Source of the DNA: JAPLDP01 sp964628285
GTDB taxonomy: Bacteria > Bacteroidota > Bacteroidia > Bacteroidales > JAGONC01
NCBI GenBank assembly: GCA_964628285.1
Contig: CAZVNP010000082.1
Coordinates: forward strand, 1 to 8,946
Length of the DNA stretch: 8,946 nt
Reading direction: 5' to 3'
This document shows positions 1 through 6,336 of this stretch, piece by piece. The notes under the pieces were generated by a model. The model was not told the origin of the DNA, made no database searches, and saw only the letters and a list, made by a program, of their open reading frames with translations. Numbering within the stretch: position 1 is the stretch's first letter; every line of letters starts with the position of its first letter. Position numbers and translations under genes: made by a program.

Positions 1-126
1 TTCCTGGGTGTTCTTCAGACCTGTTTTTTTCAGCAGGTTTCGGCAATGTGTGTCGATCGTATGTTTACCGATAATTAATTTATCGGTAATTTGTTTACTT
101 GTCTTACATCGTACTATCAAACTCAA
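1..126 (-). pseudogene. Receiver-less remnant of a LuxR-HTH response regulator (partial at window edge)
   Basis: The minus strand from 126 to 1 encodes 42 residues that align without gaps to residues 149-190 of the intact regulator at 2391-2996. About 31 of 42 are identical by eye, including the blocks CKTSKQI, RNLL and KTGLKNTQE. This is most of a LuxR/NarL DNA-binding HTH. Upstream of it the homology stops at once: the preceding bases are the end of kinase 1, whose stop lies at 129-131. The receiver, the linker and the usual kinase-regulator spacer are missing, and the frame has no ATG or GTG start. The frame is open from 177 leftwards, but only TTG codons (124-126, 118-120) could start it. 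Several positions differ from the intact copy, for example Cys for Arg in DTHRRN. I read it as a deletion relic. A short HTH-only protein started from TTG, or made by coupling to kinase 1, cannot be excluded. The 3' end lies outside the window. Confidence 0.72.
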
Positions 127-128
127 AT

Positions 129-2246
129 TTAAGTATTGATGGGTATCAGAATGTCGACGCTTGTTCCAATTGGTTGATCAGAGCTATCATAAAGGTCTGT
201 TATATCGAATCTGATTTTTATCTTATATAATTTAAAATACAGATCAAGTATCTGATTTAATATGTTCAGTCCTCTGCCTGTTGATTCTTGGGAGCTTTGC
301 TGTGCTTTTTCACGTCCTATACCATTATCTGATATGCTTATAGTCATTTGCCTGTTTTCTGCTTTTATAGTGATATCAATCCGGCCTTTTTTTTGCAATG
401 GTTTTAGACCATGTTTAATCGCATTCTCAATAAATGTATGCATTATCATTTTGGGGATTTTCATGCCCATGTCCACATCTTTATCAATTTCTATTTTGTA
501 ATCAAACTTGTCGTCTGTTCGATATTTTTCTAACTCCATGTAGTTGGTGATATAATCAATTTCTTCAAACAAAGGGATAGCGATGTTATCGGAATTTAAA
601 ATTGTATTTCTCAGCAATTTACCATATTTTGAAAACAGATAGTTCGCTTTTTCCGGATCATTCTTATAAAAAAGAGCCCCAAGAGAATTAAGAATATTGA
701 ATGTAAAATGCGGATCAATTTGATTTTGAATAGATTTCATTTGTAAACCAGCAATTTCATTTTCAATAGCATATTTTTGTTTAAGGCGGTATTGCTGCGT
801 TTTCTGGATCAACCAGATAAAGAGCAAAAAACCGGCATAAATACCTGCATATATTAGAAATCTTAGGTAGTAAAGTGGATTCTTAGCGTACCTGAAAAGA
901 TAGGAACTCTGATCGCACTGAATATAAAGTTCGGGACGCTTGTCCTTATTCTCTTTTATTGAAAAATCAAACCACTTGGTATCAAGTATAGGGACATCAA
1001 TAATTGTTGGGTAAGTAAAATCATTACGTGCCAGGATTATTTTTTGATGATCCTTTGTTGGAATTAAAAATTCTTTGTTCCCATCTAAATCAAGATCCTC
1101 CTCATAAGGAGCTACCAATGAAAGGCCGAAATCCCAAACCTTCATTCTAAGCTTACGAAAGAGATTAAGATTTCTGTCGAATTGCTCTATAATGCCATTT
1201 CCAATTAGAATATATAAGAGATTCCGATTTAGTGCATCACATGTGATCAGATAGGAACTTTCGATATCCAATTCTTGAGAAATTGGTTGACTTACGATTT
1301 TCTTACCATATTTATTAAAAAGCATTATTGAAGAAGGAGGTGTACCAGGACTTCTTTCAATATTTAATGCAGCAAGAAACGTCAAAGTGTCCACTCTAAA
1401 TGGAGTTACCTGAAGCGACGCATGCAGTGTTCCTATTCTAATCGGATCAAACAGAAAATGTAATTTATGATCCAGAACCATCAACCAAGTGCATGTATCA
1501 GAATATGGAAAGTTCTCACAATTCTTAAAAGCATGGGTGTTCCCAACTATTTCAGGAAACCTGTCTCCATCGATATCATAAATAATCGGATGATAAATGG
1601 CCGTACCTGAATACGGAGAAGATAATACAGTATCATTTTTTATATCAAAGGCAAATGTATTTCGTGGAGGCTGCCCTGACCAGCTTGTTCTCAGTGTAAA
1701 TACAATTTCTTTTTTTCCATCACAATTTAAGTCCTCCACTCCTCCAGCATCCATCATGTAATCAATGTTGCCTCGTTTGTCAAGGGGATAATTGCAGATA
1801 TATTTCACCTTATGTTTGATATGTTTCAAGACTCCGTTTTCGGCAACTGGCTCCACCATGTTTAAAAATATGGAATCATTACAATGCGTGGTTACATAAA
1901 ACTCGTCAATTCCGTTGTTGTCATAATCCCCAAAAAGATATGGCCTGGATGGCCTGAAATCACCTGGTAAACTCGGTTGATCAATTAGCAAACCGCTTAC
2001 ATGTATTAAAACGGTGGAAAAAATATTACCTTCCGATTGTTCGGTCATCAACCATAACTCTTCACTTTCACCATCATGATCAAAATCATGAAATATCTTC
2101 TTTGTTGTTGATGCTACAATTTCTTTTTTAATAAGTTTGGCCCTGTATCTTCCAAATACAGGGGGTAAAAGTAATATTATAGCAATCGCAAAAGGCAGGC
2201 TAAGAATTAACGGCTTAAAAAGAATATGTGCAATCCTTTTTTTCAT
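129..2246 (-). CDS. LytS-type sensor histidine kinase with extracytoplasmic FG-GAP/VCBS-like sensor (kinase 1)
   Basis: A 705-residue membrane sensor kinase predicted to autophosphorylate on His and pass the phosphate to a response regulator. An N-terminal membrane segment (about 12-32) leads into a long extracytoplasmic region (about 35-457). This region carries five Asp-rich loops of the FG-GAP/VCBS Ca-binding type: DFDHDG (54), DYDNNG (107), DLNCDG (172), DIDGD (224) and DLDLDG (384), suggesting a beta-propeller-like sensor. A second membrane segment (about 462-480) and a short coiled coil (485-507) precede the His_kinase domain, with QNQIDPHF and candidate phospho-His 513. The HATPase_c domain shows ENAIKH (N608), DNGIGR (640-645) and GRGL (657-660). 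It is a paralogue of kinase 2, much closer in the kinase half than in the sensor half. The start is 144 bp downstream of the regulator stop; no Shine-Dalgarno is visible, as is usual in Bacteroidota. Its own downstream regulator is reduced to a relic, so the intact upstream regulator is its likeliest partner. The ligand is unknown. Confidence 0.9.
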   Translation of the reverse strand: MKKRIAHILFKPLILSLPFAIAIILLLPPVFGRYRAKLIKKEIVASTTKKIFHDFDHDGESEELWLMTEQSEGNIFSTVLIHVSGLLIDQPSLPGDFRPSRPYLFGDYDNNGIDEFYVTTHCNDSIFLNMVEPVAENGVLKHIKHKVKYICNYPLDKRGNIDYMMDAGGVEDLNCDGKKEIVFTLRTSWSGQPPRNTFAFDIKNDTVLSSPYSGTAIYHPIIYDIDGDRFPEIVGNTHAFKNCENFPYSDTCTWLMVLDHKLHFLFDPIRIGTLHASLQVTPFRVDTLTFLAALNIERSPGTPPSSIMLFNKYGKKIVSQPISQELDIESSYLITCDALNRNLLYILIGNGIIEQFDRNLNLFRKLRMKVWDFGLSLVAPYEEDLDLDGNKEFLIPTKDHQKIILARNDFTYPTIIDVPILDTKWFDFSIKENKDKRPELYIQCDQSSYLFRYAKNPLYYLRFLIYAGIYAGFLLFIWLIQKTQQYRLKQKYAIENEIAGLQMKSIQNQIDPHFTFNILNSLGALFYKNDPEKANYLFSKYGKLLRNTILNSDNIAIPLFEEIDYITNYMELEKYRTDDKFDYKIEIDKDVDMGMKIPKMIMHTFIENAIKHGLKPLQKKGRIDITIKAENRQMTISISDNGIGREKAQQSSQESTGRGLNILNQILDLYFKLYKIKIRFDITDLYDSSDQPIGTSVDILIPINT

Positions 2247-2390
2247 TCATGTAAGATTATTACATGATTAAATGAATAAAGTTAATAATAAATTTGGAAT
2301 GGTAAAAAACCAGCTCATCTATGTGATTATTAATGATTTAGGTTTGGCTAAGCTATATTTTGGTTAAAACTGCTTTTATTTTGAGGACAC

Positions 2391-2996
2391 TTATGAAAAG
2401 CCATTTTCTATAGCCCATAGAATCAATTCCTGCGTGTTCTTTAATCCGGTTTTTTCAAGAAGGTTCCGGCGGTGTGTATCGACAGTATTTTTACTAATAA
2501 ATAATTCACCGGCTATTTGTTTGCTGGTTTTGCATTGAACAATGAGTCGGAGTATTTCTTTTTCCCTGTCACTCAAATGAATATCCTCAGTTGTCATTGA
2601 ATAACTTATTACTTCACCATATTTTAACCTGTGAGATTCCCGGAAACGGTCAAGGGTATTTTTTAACTCATCAATATCAACCGGTTTTAATAAATAATCA
2701 AATGCTTCGTTTTTTATCGCTTTTATAGCATATTGGTTATAAGCAGTGACAAAAATAAAAGTCGGATTAAAATTTTTCTCCCTGATCGATTTTACAACAT
2801 CAAATCCGCTCATCCTGGGCATTTCTACATCAATGAATACCATGTCGGGTTTTTTCTTAAGGATGTTTTCAATAGCTTGCTCCGGAATATTTTCCATACC
2901 AATGACTTTCACGTCATCGAATTTGGTAAGCATAACCGCAAGTCGTTCACAGGCCATGCGCTCATCATCCAGAACGAAACAGTTGATATTTTTCAT
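2391..2996 (-). CDS. Response regulator: LytT-like receiver fused to LuxR/NarL HTH
   Basis: A 201-residue cytoplasmic transcription regulator. The receiver (about 4-120) shows the acidic pair D10-D11, phospho-acceptor D56 in FIDVEMP, T84 in FVTAYNQYA and K104 in DYLLKPVD. That wording (VTAYxQYAxxA, FDYLLKPxD) is typical of LytT/AlgR receivers, which normally carry a LytTR DNA-binding domain. Here the output domain is instead a LuxR/NarL-type HTH (about 138-199), with LSDREKEIL, the CKTSKQIA helix and KNTVDTHRRNLLEKTG. It sits 44 bp after kinase 2 and 144 bp before kinase 1 on the same strand, so co-transcription with kinase 2 is likely. Phosphorylation by kinase 2, and perhaps also by kinase 1, would be expected to change DNA binding; targets are unknown. 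The length is normal for a REC-LuxR regulator and all key phosphorylation residues are present. Confidence 0.92.
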   Translation of the reverse strand: MKNINCFVLDDERMACERLAVMLTKFDDVKVIGMENIPEQAIENILKKKPDMVFIDVEMPRMSGFDVVKSIREKNFNPTFIFVTAYNQYAIKAIKNEAFDYLLKPVDIDELKNTLDRFRESHRLKYGEVISYSMTTEDIHLSDREKEILRLIVQCKTSKQIAGELFISKNTVDTHRRNLLEKTGLKNTQELILWAIENGFS

Positions 2997-3040
2997 TTTC
3001 CAGTTATTTTTATTTGCCTTCAGGTAACTGTCAACACTGT

Positions 3041-5107
3041 TTATCTTTCAACCGGTATCATGATATCTACTTTTGTACCTGCCGGCTGGTCGGTGCTATC
3101 GAATAAATCGGTCACTTGATAAGTAATGTGTATTTTGTACAGTTTGTCATAGGTTTGTAATATCTGATCCAGAATACCTAACCCTTTTCCGGTTGAAAAT
3201 GCAGCATATTCCCTGGCTTTTACCCTGCCGACACCATTATCACGCACTTCAATATAATATTTCTTCTTCAATCGATTGATGGTTATCTCTATTAATCCAT
3301 TGTTCTCACGATGTTTAATACCATGTTTTACTGCATTTTCAACGAATGTATGAATCAGCATCTTCGGGATCGTGATGCCCGTATCAACGGTATCACCAAT
3401 CTTTATTTTATAATCAAACTTATCGTCATACCTGAATTTTTCCAGCTCCAGGTAATTTGTCACATAATCGATTTCTTCCGATAACGGAATAGCAATGTTA
3501 TCGGAGTTTAAAAGAGTATTCCGTAACAACCGTGTGTATTTACCAAAGACTTCATTTGCCTTGGCGGCATCATTCTTATTAAATAAGTATCCGATTGAAT
3601 TGATCAGGTTCAGTGTGAAATGAGGGTCGATCTGGTTTTGAACCGACTTGAGCTGGAGCTCTGCAATTTCACGTTCCATTTGCAATTTCCTGTTCAGGCG
3701 GTACTTCTGAGTTTGATAGATAATGTAAATGCAGAACGTAATAAATCCATAAATCAGTATATAAAACAGGAATTGCCAATAATAGAGTGGATTCTTCCCG
3801 TATTGATACAGATAAGACTGATTATCCAACCGAATATATAACTGAGGTTCTTTATTTTTTTCATATTTGATTGAATAATCAGACCATGCCGCATCCAAAG
3901 GCCGCGCATTAAAAATGACAGGATGCGAAAAATCAGATCTCGTGATCATCATTCTGTTTCCATCATCAGTCCCCATTATAAACTCATCATGACCGTCCTG
4001 ATCAATATCGAGCTGTAACGGATAATTAAAAATATCATATTTCAACCTGAAAGATTTTAAAATGTTCAGATCGCTATCAAAAAAATTAATATATCCATGT
4101 TTATCAATCAGTATCAGCTGGTCCCTATAAACCGGATCTTCAGTAAGTAAATAAAGATCGGATGGGTGTTCGGTATCATTGTAATATATCTGCCTGATTA
4201 ATTGACCATTTATATTAAATAACTTTAATGTATCAGGGGCAGAATAAAAGGCAGCCAGGTAGATATTGTCGCCGGACTTATACGGTTTCACCTGCAAAAC
4301 AGCAGGATAATGGCCAATTGGCACAGGATCAAACAGAAAATGCATATCCCTGGTAAACACCATTAACCAGGTTGAAGTATCGCTAAAAAGATAATTTTTG
4401 TTATTTTCATAAGCATAGGTGTTACCGGTTATCTCATAAATACCGTCGTCATTCAAATCAAATGCTGTTGGATATTGCATCATAACGCCCATTTCCGGTG
4501 ATCGATACATAGTGTCATTGTGAATATCATACGCATAAACCTGTCTGGGTCTTTTGGTCATTCCGGCATATAATGAAAATATGGCTTCTTTATAACCATC
4601 TCCAGTGATGTCATATAAACCACAGGGTGAAACTCCGATATCAGTAACGGTATCATATTTACCATACCGGCTTAGAAAAATGCCTTTATGGAAGTTATCA
4701 CGGTCAGGAAAAGGCTCGCCCCAATTTATAAAAACTGAGTCCTCAAGTGCTGTAATACAATATACTTCCTCAAATCCATTATTATCATAATCTCCGAAAA
4801 AGAAAAAATCAGTGTGTTCAAATATTCCGGGAAAATACCATTGATCATAAAGTCTGTTATTCTTCCAAAATATGACTGATGCTTCTTTTGTTCCGTTATC
4901 AAAAAAATCAACTATTTCTGTGTTGTTATCATGATTGAAATCGAAATAATGCCTTTTCACCCGAGATGAAAGAGCGGATTTTTCAATGAGTTTTACCCGA
5001 TACATACCAATATCAGGCATGACAAAAAGTATGATCAATAAGCCAAGCGGCAGGCTCAATATAAGAGGATGAAAAAGAATATGTACAAATTTCTTTTTCA
5101 TGAACAT
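3041..5107 (-). CDS. LytS-type sensor histidine kinase with extracytoplasmic FG-GAP/VCBS-like sensor (kinase 2)
   Basis: A 688-residue membrane sensor kinase, paralogous to kinase 1 along its whole length. The first membrane segment (about 14-32) is followed by an extracytoplasmic sensor (about 36-440). It has five Asp-rich loops at the same places as in kinase 1: DFNHDN (56), DYDNNG (106), DITGDG (166), DLNDDG (217) and DIDQDG (367). The shared stretch around WLMV and HFLFDP also marks common ancestry. A second membrane segment (about 446-464) and a coiled coil lead to the His_kinase domain, QNQIDPHF with candidate phospho-His 496. The HATPase_c motifs are ENAVKH (N591), DNGVGR (623-628) and GKGL (640-643). 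The frame opens with M-F-M; the third codon (Met at 5101-5099) matches the start of kinase 1 and may be the true start. It is first in its transcription unit, 44 bp before the regulator, its most probable partner. Confidence 0.91.
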   Translation of the reverse strand: MFMKKKFVHILFHPLILSLPLGLLIILFVMPDIGMYRVKLIEKSALSSRVKRHYFDFNHDNNTEIVDFFDNGTKEASVIFWKNNRLYDQWYFPGIFEHTDFFFFGDYDNNGFEEVYCITALEDSVFINWGEPFPDRDNFHKGIFLSRYGKYDTVTDIGVSPCGLYDITGDGYKEAIFSLYAGMTKRPRQVYAYDIHNDTMYRSPEMGVMMQYPTAFDLNDDGIYEITGNTYAYENNKNYLFSDTSTWLMVFTRDMHFLFDPVPIGHYPAVLQVKPYKSGDNIYLAAFYSAPDTLKLFNINGQLIRQIYYNDTEHPSDLYLLTEDPVYRDQLILIDKHGYINFFDSDLNILKSFRLKYDIFNYPLQLDIDQDGHDEFIMGTDDGNRMMITRSDFSHPVIFNARPLDAAWSDYSIKYEKNKEPQLYIRLDNQSYLYQYGKNPLYYWQFLFYILIYGFITFCIYIIYQTQKYRLNRKLQMEREIAELQLKSVQNQIDPHFTLNLINSIGYLFNKNDAAKANEVFGKYTRLLRNTLLNSDNIAIPLSEEIDYVTNYLELEKFRYDDKFDYKIKIGDTVDTGITIPKMLIHTFVENAVKHGIKHRENNGLIEITINRLKKKYYIEVRDNGVGRVKAREYAAFSTGKGLGILDQILQTYDKLYKIHITYQVTDLFDSTDQPAGTKVDIMIPVER

Positions 5108-5383
5108 CAGGTTTGGGTGATGAGGAGGTAAATATAATATAATTTAAAGGATATGACAAATTTTTTTTGAAAGAGAAGCAACAGGTTAATTGCGTAAAAA
5201 ACTTTTGTCCTAAACTGCTGACAGGTACCGGTTGAAATGTTTCTTTTTTTAATGTCGAAAGTTGTTGTCTTTTGAATAATATTGCAATAAGAGGAAGATA
5301 TTTCAGCAAAATTAAATAATTAAATTATTACATAATTTTAAATATATTATCATAAAATAAAAGTTGTGTCAGAAGTGAAATTT

Positions 5384-5433
5384 TTATTTAACCACGGAGG
5401 AACACAGAGGAAGCGCAGAGGGCGCCGCAGAGT
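5384..5433 (+). repeat. AACCACGGAGG-family intergenic repeat, copy A
   Basis: The sequence TTTATTTAACCACGGAGG is followed by degenerate, roughly 9-10-bp periodic units (ACACAGAGG, GCGCAGAGG, CGCAGAG). The same family occurs at 8501-8560 (plus strand) and 8578-8620 (minus strand), and a truncated head lies at 8366-8381. Similar purine-rich CACGGAGG/GCAGAGG repeats are scattered between genes in many Bacteroidota and other phyla. It lies just upstream of the hydrolase gene and could sit in its leader. Its function is unknown. Confidence 0.6.
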
Positions 5434-5444
5434 GAGTCCGGCAC

Positions 5445-5456
5445 CGATAGCTATCG
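5445..5456. repeat. CGATAGCTATCG perfect palindrome
   Basis: A perfect 12-nt palindrome directly after repeat copy A. A related palindrome, CCCCGATAATTATCGGGG, sits inside repeat copy B at 8520-8537, sharing the CGATA...TATCG frame and differing in the central two bases. This looks like a second small repeat family associated with the first. A transcription-factor operator is the alternative, but the pairing with the repeat argues against it. Confidence 0.5.
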
Positions 5457-5499
5457 AGATACGCGTTCTAATTTTTTATTTTTCGGCTGACAGAAAATC

Positions 5500-6336
5500 A
5501 TGATCCAACGACGGCGCAAACCGGCATCCACAGCACGAAAAAAGACGACCTCATCGTCACGGCGTTCGCCTCGGCGAAGTGCCCGTAAGAAAAAAAGCCG
5601 GGCCAGGGTCAGGGCGTTCATCATCATCCTTGTTCTGGCGCTGGTGTCCATCTGGATATGGAAACCCGAATGGTATGTGTCATCGTCATCTTTTATCCGG
5701 CGCGCTTATACCTATATAACGAGCCGTCCGGCTGCCGGCGGGTCGTCGGTGCCGCAGTTGGTGCAAAGAACCTCTGAGAACTACGGCAGCGATGTCGACC
5801 GCCTCGCGCCCCGGTTCAAGCTGTCGCCCGAATACCTCAAAGCACTCATCATCCTCGAATGCTCCGGTAAAAAGGACATCAAGCCGAGGTACGAACGCCA
5901 TGTGTACCACTCATTGCTGAAGGTGAAGGAAAAGAAGCTCTATAAATTCGAGAACATCACTTATGACCATCTCCGGGATGCCACCGACGAAGCATTGAGA
6001 AACATGGCCCGTTCGTGGGGCCCGTTCCAGATCATGGGCTACAAATGCATCCTGCTGGACATACAGCTCAAGGATCTGCGCGGCGACAACGCGTTGTACT
6101 GGGGCATGAAATGGATCGACATGACCTATGGCGACTATGTCCGGCAAGGAAGATACAGGGATGCCTTTCATATGCATAACACCGGCAGTCCCTATCCCCT
6201 CATCGGCCCTCCACAGACCTATGATCCTAAGTACGTTGACAACGGATTGGCGTACATGAGGTATTTCTCCGTCTATCCCAATAACGACAGCCTCGGCAGT
6301 GCCGGCATATCCCTTTCAGTACCCCCCGGGCCCTGA
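5500..6336 (+). CDS. Membrane-anchored lysozyme-like peptidoglycan hydrolase (lytic transglycosylase or N-acetylmuramidase type)
   Basis: A 278-residue protein predicted to cleave the glycan strands of peptidoglycan in the periplasm. Residues 1-38 form a very basic cytoplasmic tail (18 Lys/Arg of 38). One membrane segment follows (about 39-54) and then a low-complexity linker to about 85. The catalytic domain (about 86-260) has the lysozyme/SLT pattern: ALIILECSG with probable catalytic Glu120, MARSWGPFQIMGYK (169-182) matching the SxGxxQIMG motif, and HNTG (226-229) resembling the YNxG motif. The wording KPRYERHVYHSL (128-139) recalls the N-acetylmuramidase (DUF3380-like) family rather than classical Slt. 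So bond specificity (hydrolysis or anhydro product) is undecided. It runs alone on the plus strand and its 3' end overlaps the convergent OmpA-like gene by 21 bp. Base composition is clearly more GC-rich than the sensor locus to its left. Confidence 0.8.
   Translation: MIQRRRKPASTARKKTTSSSRRSPRRSARKKKSRARVRAFIIILVLALVSIWIWKPEWYVSSSSFIRRAYTYITSRPAAGGSSVPQLVQRTSENYGSDVDRLAPRFKLSPEYLKALIILECSGKKDIKPRYERHVYHSLLKVKEKKLYKFENITYDHLRDATDEALRNMARSWGPFQIMGYKCILLDIQLKDLRGDNALYWGMKWIDMTYGDYVRQGRYRDAFHMHNTGSPYPLIGPPQTYDPKYVDNGLAYMRYFSVYPNNDSLGSAGISLSVPPGP

Larger units (their letters stand above)
5108..5499. other. Divergent intergenic region between kinase 2 and the hydrolase
   Basis: This 392-bp gap separates two divergent genes, so it must hold start signals for the leftward sensor locus and the rightward hydrolase. 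The part at 5300-5360 is very AT-rich, with near-palindromic AATAATTAAATTATT-like sequence. The right part holds an AACCACGGAGG-family repeat and a CGATAGCTATCG palindrome. I found no convincing TTG/TAnnTTTG promoter pair of the Bacteroidota type on either strand. Short open frames here show no recognisable protein features. Confidence 0.55.

Noticed and set aside
2247..2390. Small gene or terminator between the regulator and kinase 1
   Set aside because: The 144 bp are AT-rich, with no convincing stem plus T-tract and no coding signal, so it is left as a spacer that may hold a secondary promoter.
3001..3030. Possible hairpin CAGTTA...TAACTG between kinase 2 and the regulator
   Set aside because: Only six base pairs with an 18-base loop and no T-tract; chance is enough, and the 44-bp gap fits co-transcription.
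5108..5200. Bacteroidota-type promoter (TTG / TAnnTTTG) for kinase 2
   Set aside because: TATCCTTTA on the minus strand is only a partial match and has no well-placed -33 TTG, so I did not call it.
5013..5309. Minus-strand open frame of about 98 codons upstream of and overlapping kinase 2
   Set aside because: It overlaps the kinase 2 start in another frame, has low-complexity content with no recognisable motif, and kinase 2 is strongly supported by its paralogue.
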